Part shown: piece by piece, positions 17,189 to 26,001 of the stretch | How the letters are laid out: each line of letters opens with the position of its first letter | How positions within the stretch are numbered: position 1 is the stretch's first letter | Origin: Rhizobium leguminosarum | Lineage (GTDB): Bacteria > Pseudomonadota > Alphaproteobacteria > Rhizobiales > Rhizobiaceae | Length of the DNA: 64,000 nt | Direction of reading: 5' to 3' | NCBI RefSeq assembly: GCF_004123835.1 | Contig: NZ_MZMU01000002.1 | Coordinates: 248,001 to 312,000, forward strand | Made by a program: the position numbers and the translations under genes | The notes under the pieces: generated by a model | What the model was told of the DNA's origin: nothing | Databases searched by the model: none | The model's input: the letters and a program-made list of their open reading frames with translations, nothing else

Positions 17189-18331
17189 TCACCAGATGCT
17201 GGTGCGGCTGCCGGGTTGAAAGAAATGGAGTTCGTCGGCATCGACAGCGATGCGCGCGATGTCACCTGCGCGTACTGTGCTCTTCGGAGAAAAACGGGCT
17301 ACAGCAGCCTTTTCGTTGCCGATGTCGGCGACGGCGTCCGGGTCGCCGGCATCAACCCGGGTGGCGTCGATATTCAGATGCACCATGGATTCAGAACCTA
17401 GCGCCTCGACAAGAGTGACCGGGGCCGAGATCTCGGCCGAAGAGGGCCGGATTGCGGCATCGTTCATGTGCTCGGGCCGGATACCGACAATGAGCTGACG
17501 GTTGGACGCACCGTTGAGCGAGGGGCGGTCTTCGAAGACCCGGTCGGGGATTTCTAGGCTGTTGCTGCCCAGGGTCAGCGTCCTCCCATTCAGAACGGCC
17601 TCGTACAAATTCATCGAGGGCGATCCGATAAAGGCGGCGACAAAGACATTGTCAGGGCGATTGTACAGGTTTTGCGGTGTGTCGACTTGCTGCAGCACAC
17701 CGCCTTTCATGACAGCAACGCGGTCACCCATCGTCATCGCCTCGACCTGGTCGTGGGTCACGTAAATCGTCGTGACATTCAGTTTTCTCTGGAGGCTGGC
17801 GATCTCGGCGCGCATCTGCACGCGCAGCTTGGCATCGAGGTTCGACAGCGGTTCATCCATCAGGAAGGCCGCTGGTTTGCGGACGATCGCCCGTCCCATG
17901 GCGACACGCTGACGCTGGCCTCCTGAAAGGAGTGCCGGCCTGCGGTCGAGCAAAGTCGTCAGTTCGAGGATGCGGGCTGCTTCGTCTACGCGGCTGGCAA
18001 TCTCGGTCTTCGGCAGGCCTGCCATCAGCAAGGGGAAGGCAATGTTCTCCCGCACGGTCTTGTGCGGGTAGAGCGCATAGGACTGAAAGACCATGGCGAT
18101 GTCGCGATCCTTGGGATCGACATCGTTGACGAGCCTGTCACCGATCCTGAGTTCACCGCTCGTAATGCTCTCCAGGCCAGCAATCATCCTGAGCGCCGTC
18201 GATTTCCCACATCCGGACGGGCCGACGAAAACCATGAACTCGCCATCCCTGATGTCGAAGCTCAGATCGTGCAGAGCGTGAAAGCTGTTTCCGTAGACCT
18301 TGTTGATATTGCGCAGTTCTATGCCGGCCAT
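17189..18331 (-). CDS. Sugar ABC transporter ATP-binding protein of the fructoside operon
   Basis: A 380-residue MalK/UgpC-type ATPase with Walker A GPSGCGKST, Q-loop VFQSYALYPH, signature LSGGQRQRVAMGRAIV, Walker B FLMDEPLSNLDAK and switch YVTHDQVEAM, followed by a C-terminal regulatory OB-type domain with VGIRPEHM. It is about 27 residues longer than the ATPase at 3770, the extra length lying in the C-terminal domain. It energises import through the permeases at 18345-20055. The GH91 gene follows after a short spacer. Confidence 0.93.
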   Translation of the reverse strand: MAGIELRNINKVYGNSFHALHDLSFDIRDGEFMVFVGPSGCGKSTALRMIAGLESITSGELRIGDRLVNDVDPKDRDIAMVFQSYALYPHKTVRENIAFPLLMAGLPKTEIASRVDEAARILELTTLLDRRPALLSGGQRQRVAMGRAIVRKPAAFLMDEPLSNLDAKLRVQMRAEIASLQRKLNVTTIYVTHDQVEAMTMGDRVAVMKGGVLQQVDTPQNLYNRPDNVFVAAFIGSPSMNLYEAVLNGRTLTLGSNSLEIPDRVFEDRPSLNGASNRQLIVGIRPEHMNDAAIRPSSAEISAPVTLVEALGSESMVHLNIDATRVDAGDPDAVADIGNEKAAVARFSPKSTVRAGDIARIAVDADELHFFQPGSRTSIW

Positions 18332-18344
18332 GCCTTTGCCTCCC

Positions 18345-19181
18345 TCATCCCTTTACAGCGCCGAAAGTCAGGCCACCGACGATCTGTTTTTGCAGTGCGA
18401 GCGTTACGATGATGACCGGCAGCGAGTAGAGGACGGCTGCCGCGGTCATCGCCCCCCAGGCAAGCCCATAGACCGAATTGTATTCGGCGATGACGATCGG
18501 CGCCGTTTTGGTCGCCTCGGACGTTAGCAGCAGCGCGTAGAGGAACTCGTTCCAGCTTGTGATGAAGGTAAAGAGCGCGGTGACCGCTATTCCCCCTGTC
18601 ATGACCGGAAGCACGATCTTTCGAAACGCCTGGAATCGTGTACAGCCATCCATGCGCGCCGCTTCTTCGAGCTCCTTCGGTATGCCCTCGAAGAACGCGG
18701 ACATAAGAAGCAGTGCCAGTGGTACCGCAGCCGACGTGTGAGCGAGCACCAGGCCTGGAATGGTATCGAGCAGACCCACAGATTTCAAAAGCTGGAACAG
18801 CGGCACTCCGAGCGCCACCGACGGCACCATGCGCGTCACCAGTGCGAAGAGCAGGAAAATGGTGGTGATCCGGCGCCGGTACTGCGTGGCGACGTAAGCA
18901 GCAGGCACGGCCACCGAAAGCGAGAGAGCAGTCGTCAGCACCGCGACGGTGAGAGAATTGACGAAGGCTCTCGGCAAAGTGGAGGATCGCAGCACTTCGC
19001 GGAAGTTCTCGAACGAGACAACGGCGGGAAAGAAGCTTGGCGGGATCTGCTGGACATCAGCCGCCGGCTTGATGGAGGTCATCAGGAGATAGATGTAAGG
19101 CAGCGCGTAGGATAGCACCAACACGAGGGCTGCCGCGTTGATCAGGATTCCGCTGACATTGAGGCGGGGAGCTCTACGCAT
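18345..19181 (-). CDS. Fructoside ABC transporter permease (MalG type)
   Basis: A 278-residue inner-membrane permease with about six spans and the EAA loop (EAARMDGCTRFQAFRKIVLP). The first span is LINAAALVLVLSYALPYIYLL. Its ATG at 19181 lies inside the end of the upstream permease gene (8-bp overlap), and the ATPase gene follows 13 bp after its stop. It is the C-terminal member of the importer pair in the LacI-controlled operon. Confidence 0.92.
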   Translation of the reverse strand: MRRAPRLNVSGILINAAALVLVLSYALPYIYLLMTSIKPAADVQQIPPSFFPAVVSFENFREVLRSSTLPRAFVNSLTVAVLTTALSLSVAVPAAYVATQYRRRITTIFLLFALVTRMVPSVALGVPLFQLLKSVGLLDTIPGLVLAHTSAAVPLALLLMSAFFEGIPKELEEAARMDGCTRFQAFRKIVLPVMTGGIAVTALFTFITSWNEFLYALLLTSEATKTAPIVIAEYNSVYGLAWGAMTAAAVLYSLPVIIVTLALQKQIVGGLTFGAVKG

Positions 19182-20055
19182 GGACCGGCCTCCATATCTT
19201 CCAATAGGCGACTGCCGCCAAGAGCATCATGACGATGAGAAACAATGTTCCGGACGCGGAAGCCTCGCCGAGATCGCCGAACCGAACCATGCGCTGGTAG
19301 ATGTTCATCGAGAACACTTCGGAAGCATGACTGGGACCACCCTGCGTCTGTATCCAGATCAGGTCGAATGTCTTTGCAGCATCCACGCCCCGCACGATCA
19401 CCACGACGGCGATCACCGGCCGCATGAGGGGAAGGGTGACATGCCAAAAGCGCTTGAGCGCATTCGCGCCGTCGATCCGCGCTGCCTCCAGCAGGTCTTT
19501 TGGGATGTTCGTCAGCCCGGCATAGGACACAAGGGCGACAAAGGAAGTCGTCAGCCAGATGTCGGCAAAGGAAACAGAATAGATGACGATATCTTCGCTG
19601 GACAACCATGCGATCGCTTCTGGATCGCTAATCAGACCCAAACGGACGAGCCCGTAGTTCAGGATGCCGATATTGCCGACGAGCAGAAACCGCCAGAGTA
19701 GACCCGCGACGATGGGCGGAACCATCAGCGGCAGAGCGAAGATCGTGCGATGCCACCGCGATTGACCGGCAAGCGCCGAAAAAATCAGCGCCGCACAGAA
19801 GCCAAACGTGAACTCGAAGAACAGCGCGAAAACCGAATACTGAACGGTCCGCAGAGCGCTTTCCATGACACGTTTCGACGTCAACGCATCGACATAGTTC
19901 TGCAGCCCGACCCATTCGCGAATATGGGGCGTGATCGTATCGACCTTGAAAAAGGAATCGAAGACCAGGAGCCCCACCGGGTAAGCGACCAGCACGCCGA
20001 GGATGACGACAGCAGGCGCGAGCATGCAAAGTACAAATCGGTCTTCGCCCGACAT
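19174..20055 (-). CDS. Fructoside ABC transporter permease (MalF type)
   Basis: A 293-residue permease with a short N-terminus, six predicted spans and an EAA loop (LEAARIDGANALKRFWHVTLP). It begins 64 bp after the binding-protein stop codon, with a strong stem-loop in the gap, and overlaps the next permease by 8 bp. By context it imports the substrate of the GH91 and GH32 enzymes. Confidence 0.92.
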   Translation of the reverse strand: MSGEDRFVLCMLAPAVVILGVLVAYPVGLLVFDSFFKVDTITPHIREWVGLQNYVDALTSKRVMESALRTVQYSVFALFFEFTFGFCAALIFSALAGQSRWHRTIFALPLMVPPIVAGLLWRFLLVGNIGILNYGLVRLGLISDPEAIAWLSSEDIVIYSVSFADIWLTTSFVALVSYAGLTNIPKDLLEAARIDGANALKRFWHVTLPLMRPVIAVVVIVRGVDAAKTFDLIWIQTQGGPSHASEVFSMNIYQRMVRFGDLGEASASGTLFLIVMMLLAAVAYWKIWRPVHA

Positions 20056-20077
20056 GTCCGTCTCCGAAAGCTAAGGG

Positions 20078-20098
20078 GTGGGGCATATTTTGCCCCAC
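20078..20098 (-). promoter_or_regulatory. Stem-loop between binding-protein and permease genes
   Basis: A perfect 8-bp stem (GTGGGGCA / TGCCCCAC) with a five-base loop lies just after the stop of the binding-protein gene on the minus strand. Such hairpins, as between malE and malF of enteric bacteria, protect the upstream mRNA and let the binding protein be made in excess over the membrane parts. No T-run follows, so it is a partial block or RNA stabiliser, not a full terminator. Confidence 0.6.
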
Positions 20099-20119
20099 GA
20101 TGTGGAGGAATGTACGAGG

Positions 20120-21379
20120 CTAGTTGAGAATGTCCTCGATCGTTTCCTTGGCTTCCGTCAGGACCTCGCCGACATCCGCCTTGCAGGTCAGCGCCTGCTG
20201 GATAGCTGGGAGAACAGCTTCATCGACGATTTCCTGATATTTTTTATTGATCGGCCGGCCCTGGGTGGCAGGCGCGCTCAGCGTCTCAAGAAGTGGAGGG
20301 AAGTGCTCATAGCCGGCCTTGCCTGAATAGCTGCGATAGGCGGAATTCGTCGCAGCAAGGCCGAGGGGAGCTTCGATACCCAGGGCATTATTGGCGATAG
20401 CAAACGAGATGAATTTTTTCGCTGCATCCTTGTGCTCAGATGTCGAGGGAACGACGTTGTACCAAGGCCCGGGAACAGCTGCGATCCCGGCGTCGCCGGC
20501 CAGCATCGGCACCACGCCGACCTTGCCGCTGACCTTCGAATCCGGAGGCGTCATCTTGTAGGCGTGCGCCCAGAACTTCATCATGGCTGTTTTGCCCTGG
20601 TAGAACAGGTTCTGCGCCTCGCCCCAGCCGATTTCGTTCACGTTTTCAGGAACGGAATGATCAATGCAGTGTGGCGCGATGTAGAATTCAAGCGCCTTCT
20701 TGTGCGCCTCATTGTCGATAATGACCTGCCCGTCCTTATCGAGGATCACCCCTGGCGAACCCGCCTGCAGCACATGTGCCATCCATTCCTCTGAAAACGT
20801 GCCGATGGTGTCGGTGCCCCAGAAATCGGTCTTTCCATCGCCGTCAGTGTCACGCGTGAAGAATTTCGCAATGTCGCGCCACTGCTGCCAGGTTTTTGGC
20901 GGCGCAAGAGGATAGCCATACTTGGCCTGAAAAGCCTCTCTTTCCTCAGCCTTATCAAACAGATCCTTGCGATAGAACACGATCTCGGCATTGGCCCAGG
21001 CAGGCATACCGATCAGTTTGTCACCGACCTTCGCGTCGGCAAGCAAGGAAGGCGGCAGATCTGCGCGAACCGCATCGGTGAAAAGAGCCGAGAGATCCTC
21101 GACGTGGCTCGCAAATTTCGCATTCCACACGACGTCGATCGTCACGACATCGAACGCGGAAGAGCCTGAGGCGATTTCGGCTGAGAATTTGTCAAAGACA
21201 CCCTGATAGGGAACGGTCGTGAAGTTCACCTTGATGCCGGTTTCGGCAGTAAACTTCTCGGCGACCGCCTTCTGCAACATTTCCCCGCCGCCTTCGACCA
21301 AGATATTGATGGTTTCGGCATTGGCAGTGGCGGCCATGAAAACAAGCGCGAGTGCGCTGGCACCAAGCAATTTCTTCAT
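20120..21379 (-). CDS. Periplasmic sugar-binding protein of the fructoside operon
   Basis: This 419-residue solute-binding protein (family 1) starts at ATG 21379 behind AGGGAGGAATCG. The signal peptide is MKKLLGASALALVFMAATA with cleavage near ANA-ET. The mature protein carries typical segments such as INILVEGGGEMLQKAVAEKF, FDVVTIDVVWNAKFA and GIAAVPGPWYNVVPS. It is the first gene of the operon and reads away from the LacI gene. A longer open frame to 21469 would run into the operators and is rejected. Expected ligand: DFA III or short fructosides, inferred from the hydrolases at the operon end. Confidence 0.92.
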   Translation of the reverse strand: MKKLLGASALALVFMAATANAETINILVEGGGEMLQKAVAEKFTAETGIKVNFTTVPYQGVFDKFSAEIASGSSAFDVVTIDVVWNAKFASHVEDLSALFTDAVRADLPPSLLADAKVGDKLIGMPAWANAEIVFYRKDLFDKAEEREAFQAKYGYPLAPPKTWQQWRDIAKFFTRDTDGDGKTDFWGTDTIGTFSEEWMAHVLQAGSPGVILDKDGQVIIDNEAHKKALEFYIAPHCIDHSVPENVNEIGWGEAQNLFYQGKTAMMKFWAHAYKMTPPDSKVSGKVGVVPMLAGDAGIAAVPGPWYNVVPSTSEHKDAAKKFISFAIANNALGIEAPLGLAATNSAYRSYSGKAGYEHFPPLLETLSAPATQGRPINKKYQEIVDEAVLPAIQQALTCKADVGEVLTEAKETIEDILN

Positions 21380-21432
21380 CGATTCCTCCCTGTTGGCTCG
21401 TTGCACTTGCATTGAGCCCTCCTTCTTGTGCG

Positions 21433-21505
21433 AAGGTAGTCCTCGTATGACGACGTTGTCAATATGCAATGACGACGTTGTCAGAAAAATATGTCGACGT
21501 TGTCA
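21433..21505. promoter_or_regulatory. Three 14-bp LacI-type operators spaced exactly 22 bp, overlapping the operon promoter
   Basis: TGACGACGTTGTCA occurs at 21448-21461 and again at 21470-21483, and TGTCGACGTTGTCA at 21492-21505. Each is a near-perfect palindrome (TGAC-N-ACGT-N-GTCA), and start-to-start distances are 22 and 22 bp, about two DNA turns, so all face the same side. On the minus strand, TTGACA at 21462-21457 (inside the first operator) followed after 17 bases by CTACCT forms the promoter of the binding-protein operon. The central CG and A/T pattern is that of LacI-family sites. Confidence 0.85.
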
Positions 21506-21548
21506 TGCGTCTGGTTTAAAACGAATCCCGACAAGGAGATTGGCGTAC

Positions 21549-22568
21549 ATGGTGAGCATAGTCAGCGTCGCGAAAGTGGCCGGAGTTTCCAACAAAACTG
21601 TGTCTCGGGTCATTAACGGCGAACCATATGTGACCGAGGAAACGAGGGAGAGGGTCGAAAGGGCAATTCGAGACCTTGGATATGTGCCTAATATGGCCGC
21701 GCGCCAAATACGCTCAAGTCGCTCCAACACATTTGGTATCATCGCTGACTACGTGTCGACGACGCCTTATTCAGTGGATATCGTTCGCGGGATCCAGGAT
21801 TGGGCCAATGCAAACGGCAAAACCATTCTGATGGCAAACACCGGCGGTGCGTCCGAACAGGAAATTAAAATTTGGAAAATGTTCCAATCGCATGGCATTG
21901 ACGGTGTTCTCTACGTAACGATGTACCATCGCATCATTGACCCCGAAACCGGTGACGTCGGTATCCCCACAGTCATGATCAACTGCCGACCAAAAACGAG
22001 CGAATTGTTGCCGTCGATCGAGCCCGATGATTATCAGGGTGCGCGAGATCTTACCCGCTATCTGCTTGAAAGGGGCCATCGAAAGATCGGCTACATCCGG
22101 CTTAATCCCATTTTGTTGGGGGCGGAACTGCGCCTCGATGCTTTCCGCAAAACCACCGGAGACTTTGGCCTTGCGGCGAGCGACCTAAGTATCCGTCTAG
22201 GCATGGAAGGACCGGTTGGAGCAGAGAAGAACTACGTTTTTGCCGCAGCGACCGAGATGCTTCAACAAAGAGATCGACCGACCGCAATCATGAGCGGCAA
22301 CGACGAAATGGCGATCCAAATCTACATCGCGGCCATGGCATTGGGTCTCCGGATTCCCGAGGATGTCAGTATTGTCGGCTTTGACGATTTCCGGACGGTT
22401 TCCCTGGCGCTGAGGCCGGAGCTGACCACTGCCGCTTTGCCATATTACGATCTCGGTCTGCAAGGGGCGGAATTGTTGAATAGCGTGGTGGCGGGAAGCG
22501 ACGTTTGCCCGAGCAGTCGGGTTATGTCCTGTAATTTGGTGGAGCGACTTTCGGTGTGCTCCTTGTAA
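21549..22568 (+). CDS. LacI-family regulator of the fructoside operon
   Basis: A 339-residue LacI/GalR regulator. The N-terminal HTH (SIVSVAKVAGVSNKTVSRVING, split here by function at residues 3-24) and hinge (MAARQIRSSRSNTFG) precede a periplasmic-binding-like sensor domain (residues ~60-330) with GVLYVTMYHR, AIMSGNDEMAIQI and VSIVGFDDF. The ATG at 21549 has AAGGAG about ten bases upstream; the much longer open frame from 21219 covers the operators and the divergent gene start and is discarded. It reads away from the ABC operon, and the three operators lie between them, so it probably represses both directions until a fructoside binds. Confidence 0.9.
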   Translation: MVSIVSVAKVAGVSNKTVSRVINGEPYVTEETRERVERAIRDLGYVPNMAARQIRSSRSNTFGIIADYVSTTPYSVDIVRGIQDWANANGKTILMANTGGASEQEIKIWKMFQSHGIDGVLYVTMYHRIIDPETGDVGIPTVMINCRPKTSELLPSIEPDDYQGARDLTRYLLERGHRKIGYIRLNPILLGAELRLDAFRKTTGDFGLAASDLSIRLGMEGPVGAEKNYVFAAATEMLQQRDRPTAIMSGNDEMAIQIYIAAMALGLRIPEDVSIVGFDDFRTVSLALRPELTTAALPYYDLGLQGAELLNSVVAGSDVCPSSRVMSCNLVERLSVCSL

Positions 22569-22669
22569 TCTAACCTCATGCACGAGAGCGTCTGGTCGAG
22601 CAAGCGGCTTTCGCAAGAACATGGCGTGACGGCGACATCTGGTAAACCCGGAGCGGTTTACTTCTTCCG

Positions 22670-22703
22670 GGCTTGACGCCAAATCAAAGTTACTTAATCT
22701 AAG
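22670..22703 (+). promoter_or_regulatory. Promoter/operator of the alpha-mannosidase gene (twin of 10320-10354)
   Basis: The bases GGCTTGACGCCAAATC then AAAGTTACTTAATCTAAG match the minus-strand element at 10320-10354 at about 30 of 34 positions. TTGACG acts as -35, with AATCTA after 17 bases as -10. It lies ~140 bp before the mannosidase ATG. The surrounding gap (22569-22843) holds no other recognisable gene or site. Confidence 0.72.
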
Positions 22704-22843
22704 ACTCTGCAAGCCCGCTTGGAGGAGGGGGCCGGGCAATCGCGATGTCGGTCGCGCCATCTTCATCTCCCCCAAAACCATGACCACGACCCCAAAAGCA
22801 TGACGACAAGATTGTCAGCCGTCGATTTTCAACAGGATAAGCC

Positions 22844-25800
22844 ATGCCTCTGACCATTGCCCAGCGCCTCGATCGTCTGAAAGTTCGCATTGCCGAGTTG
22901 GCGCATTGGCGAGATCGACAAAGTGCCGTGATCGACGGCTGGACTTTCGAGGGCGAGCCGATCGCACATCACCAGGATTGGCCGCACCGCCAGGGGGCAG
23001 TGCATTTTGCCGCGACCGCTGAAGCGCCGGAGGCGTGGCCTCTCGCGGACATTCGCCTGCAGCTCGATCTCGGTGGCGAGAGCCTGATTACGCTGAGCTA
23101 TCCCGATGGAGAAACGGAAACATTCGGTCTCGATCCCTATCATCAGGAATTCCCGGTGAAGGGTCGCCGCTTTTCGATCGCGACCGAAACCATTGCCCGC
23201 TTTCCATTCGGCGAGCCCAATCGCGCTCCGCGGTTCAACAAGGCCCGATTTATCTGGCTCGATGGCCCGGCTCACCGCCTGCATCTTCTGTTGAAGCAGG
23301 TGGCCGAGGCAATCGATGCGCTCGGTGAACATGAAGTCGTGCCGCACCTGATGGATGCCGCCGAGCATGCATTGCGCAGTCTCGATTGGCCGTCGGATAC
23401 GGCGGCTTATATCTCCCGCACATCTGGCGCGGTCATGCAGCAGAAGATCTGGGAACTGCCGGAGCTCCAGGAAAATCCGGCGGGTCTCACGGAAGAGGAA
23501 AGCGCTTCGGCAGCCGCAGCCTTCGATGCCCTGATGGCAAAGCTGAAGAAACTGCAGAAGCGCTTTCCCCCGAATGGAGAACTGCTGCTGACGGGCCATG
23601 CGCATATCGATCTTGCCTGGCTTTGGCCTTATCGCGAGACACGGCGGAAAATGCGGCGCACCTTCAATACGGCCCTGTCGCTGATGGAGCGCTCCGAGGA
23701 TTTCCGCTTCAATCAATCGACCGCCCATTATTACGCGCAGATGGAAGAGGAAGACCCGGAGCTTCTCGAGCGCATCAAGAAGAAGGTCGCGGACGGAAAG
23801 TGGGAAACCGTCGGCGGCATGTGGGTGGAGCCCGACACGAACATGCCGACCGGCGAAAGTCTCGCCCGTCAGGTTCTCTATGGCCAGCGTTATTTCGAAA
23901 AGACCTTCGGCACCCGCCATACGGTCTGCTGGCTGCCCGATTGCTTCGGCTTTTCAGGCGCGCTGCCGCAAATCCTGAGGCAGGGCGGCATCGACAGTTT
24001 CTTTACGATCAAGGTCAATTGGAGCGAGACCAACCATATTCCCTCCGATCTCTTCTGGTGGAAGGGTCTCGACGGCAGCCGGGTGCTGACCCATACGTTC
24101 GACAATCCGATGCAGGGTTATAACGGCTTCGTGCAACCCGATTGCTACGTGCCGACGTGGAAGAATTTCCGCGGCAAGACGCAGCACGATACTTCGCTGC
24201 TGGCCGTCGGCTACGGCGACGGCGGCGGCGGCGTCACGCCGGAGATGGTCGAGCGCGAAGTGCAGCTGCGCGATTTCCCGGCAATCCCGCAGGCGCGCTG
24301 GGGCACCGTCAAAAGCTATTACGAGCAGGCGCACCGCACCGCAGGGGAAAAGAGCCTTCCGGTGTGGGACGGTGAAATCTATCTCGAACTGCACCGCGCC
24401 ACGCTGACGTCGCAAAGCGGCGTCAAGCGCAAACATCGCCAAGCCGAACGTGGCCTGATCACCGCCGAAACCATCGCTTCGCTGGCGCATATGCTCGGAG
24501 CAGACAGGCCCCGAAGCCTCGAAGCGGATTGGCGTGTGGTGCTGAAGAACGAGTTTCACGACATTCTGCCGGGTTCGAGCATCCGCGAAGTCTATCAGGA
24601 TGCAGAGCAGGAGCTGGACGGCGTTATCGAACATGCCAAGGCCGAACAGGCGGGGGGATTGCAAGCGCTGTCGGCCAAGCTTCCGAAGGGCGGGGTTGGC
24701 GATGCCCTCGTCGTCGTCAATCCGTCTCTTGCGCCGAGGCCGCTCAGCGCGACACTCTCCGACGGTACGGTCGTCGCGGCCGCGGATCTCGTCGCCCCCT
24801 TGTCCGTTGCGGTCTTCGACAAGAGTTCCCTCAAGCCGGCGGGCGGGCTGAGGGCTGGCCCCGACCGTCTCGAAAACGAGTACCTCTCCGTCAGCATCGG
24901 CAAGGACGGGGCCATCGCCAGCCTCGTTCATAAGGCCACGGGCCGGGAAGCGGTCGATGGCTCGGCAAACCAGCTCTGGGTCTATCCTGCCGACAAGCCG
25001 CGCAATTGGGACGCCTGGGACATCGATGCGGATTATGCCGAAAAGGCCGTCCGCCTCGACGCGCCTGATAGTATCACCCTCGTTGAAGACGGGCCGCACC
25101 GCGCGGCGATCCGCGTCGTTTACCGCTACCGGAATTCAAGCGTCACGCAGACCTATGTGCTGACGGCCAACGCCAGGCGGCTCGACATTGAAACGACGAT
25201 CGACTGGCATGACCGCCGCACCCTTTTGCGAACCCTGAACCCGGTCGCCGCACAGGCCCGCAAGGCGACCTTCGAATGCGCCTTCGGCATCGTCGAGCGG
25301 GCAACGCACACGAATACGTCCTGGGAGCAGGCGATGTTCGAGGCCGTCGCGCACCGCTTCGTCGATATCAGCGAACCGGACTTCGGGATCGCGCTGCTCA
25401 ACAATGCCAAATACGGCCATAGCGCCCGCGGCAACGTGATCGGCATGAGCCTCGTGCGCGGGCCGATCTATCCGGATCCGCTGGCCGACGAAGGTGAACA
25501 GAGCTTCACCTATGCGCTGATGCCGCATGAAGGCGCCTGGCATGAAGGCGGCGTTCTCGACGAGGCGATCGATCTCAACCAACCGCTCGTCTCGGCTGAA
25601 TCCAGCGGCCTCTCCGCCGGCACTTTTGCGCCGCTTGCGGTCACCGGCATCCCCGTCGCGTTCTCAGGCCTGAAGCCGGCGGAAGAGGGCGACGGCCTCA
25701 TCCTGCGCCTCTATGAACCAGCCGGGCGACGCGGTGGGCTCTGCCTCGACCTGCCGTCCGGATGGGCAGCATCACAGCCGCTGAACATTCTCGAAGAGCC

Positions 25801-25870
25801 GATGGAGCGGAAGGGACCTGCCGACATCATGCCATTCGAAATCCGGACCTGGAAGCTGCGAAAGAGCTGA
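22844..25870 (+). CDS. GH38 alpha-mannosidase
   Basis: A 1008-residue glycoside hydrolase family 38 enzyme that removes alpha-linked mannose. Zinc-site and catalytic motifs are visible: GHAHIDLAWLWPYRET (about residue 250), the nucleophile Asp in CWLPDCFGFSGALPQI (about 367), GYGDGGGGVTPEM and ELHRATLTSQ, and NEFHDILPGSSIREV. The C-terminal half is the beta-rich domain of the family. No signal peptide is present, so it acts in the cytoplasm on imported mannosides. Its promoter twin lies before the ABC operon at 10244, suggesting that transporter supplies the substrate. It starts at ATG 22844; the ribosome-binding site is weak (CAGGATAAGCC). Confidence 0.93.
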   Translation: MPLTIAQRLDRLKVRIAELAHWRDRQSAVIDGWTFEGEPIAHHQDWPHRQGAVHFAATAEAPEAWPLADIRLQLDLGGESLITLSYPDGETETFGLDPYHQEFPVKGRRFSIATETIARFPFGEPNRAPRFNKARFIWLDGPAHRLHLLLKQVAEAIDALGEHEVVPHLMDAAEHALRSLDWPSDTAAYISRTSGAVMQQKIWELPELQENPAGLTEEESASAAAAFDALMAKLKKLQKRFPPNGELLLTGHAHIDLAWLWPYRETRRKMRRTFNTALSLMERSEDFRFNQSTAHYYAQMEEEDPELLERIKKKVADGKWETVGGMWVEPDTNMPTGESLARQVLYGQRYFEKTFGTRHTVCWLPDCFGFSGALPQILRQGGIDSFFTIKVNWSETNHIPSDLFWWKGLDGSRVLTHTFDNPMQGYNGFVQPDCYVPTWKNFRGKTQHDTSLLAVGYGDGGGGVTPEMVEREVQLRDFPAIPQARWGTVKSYYEQAHRTAGEKSLPVWDGEIYLELHRATLTSQSGVKRKHRQAERGLITAETIASLAHMLGADRPRSLEADWRVVLKNEFHDILPGSSIREVYQDAEQELDGVIEHAKAEQAGGLQALSAKLPKGGVGDALVVVNPSLAPRPLSATLSDGTVVAAADLVAPLSVAVFDKSSLKPAGGLRAGPDRLENEYLSVSIGKDGAIASLVHKATGREAVDGSANQLWVYPADKPRNWDAWDIDADYAEKAVRLDAPDSITLVEDGPHRAAIRVVYRYRNSSVTQTYVLTANARRLDIETTIDWHDRRTLLRTLNPVAAQARKATFECAFGIVERATHTNTSWEQAMFEAVAHRFVDISEPDFGIALLNNAKYGHSARGNVIGMSLVRGPIYPDPLADEGEQSFTYALMPHEGAWHEGGVLDEAIDLNQPLVSAESSGLSAGTFAPLAVTGIPVAFSGLKPAEEGDGLILRLYEPAGRRGGLCLDLPSGWAASQPLNILEEPMERKGPADIMPFEIRTWKLRKS

Positions 25871-25945
25871 TGTTCCTTTCCGCGAAGATCACGCCTCGCC
25901 GCTTCGATGTCGCGAGGCGTTACGGGTCTCGCCAATGGGACAAAC

Positions 25946-25974
25946 TGGACAAATGGGTGATTTGAGACTATATC
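25946..25974 (+). promoter_or_regulatory. Promoter of the toxin-antitoxin pair
   Basis: TGGACA at 25946-25951 and TATATC at 25969-25974 are separated by 17 bases and lie 28 bp before the antitoxin ATG, a good housekeeping-type promoter. Loosely inverted ACTAT/ATAGT sequences flank the start region and could be the autoregulatory site of the antitoxin, though this is weak by eye. Confidence 0.5.
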
Positions 25975-26001
25975 AGCCCCTATAAGAATGGAGATAGTTT
26001 C

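Noticed and set aside
22829..23920. 363-codon minus-strand frame at the start of the alpha-mannosidase gene
   Set aside because: Antisense to the GH38 gene, whose motifs are unambiguous.
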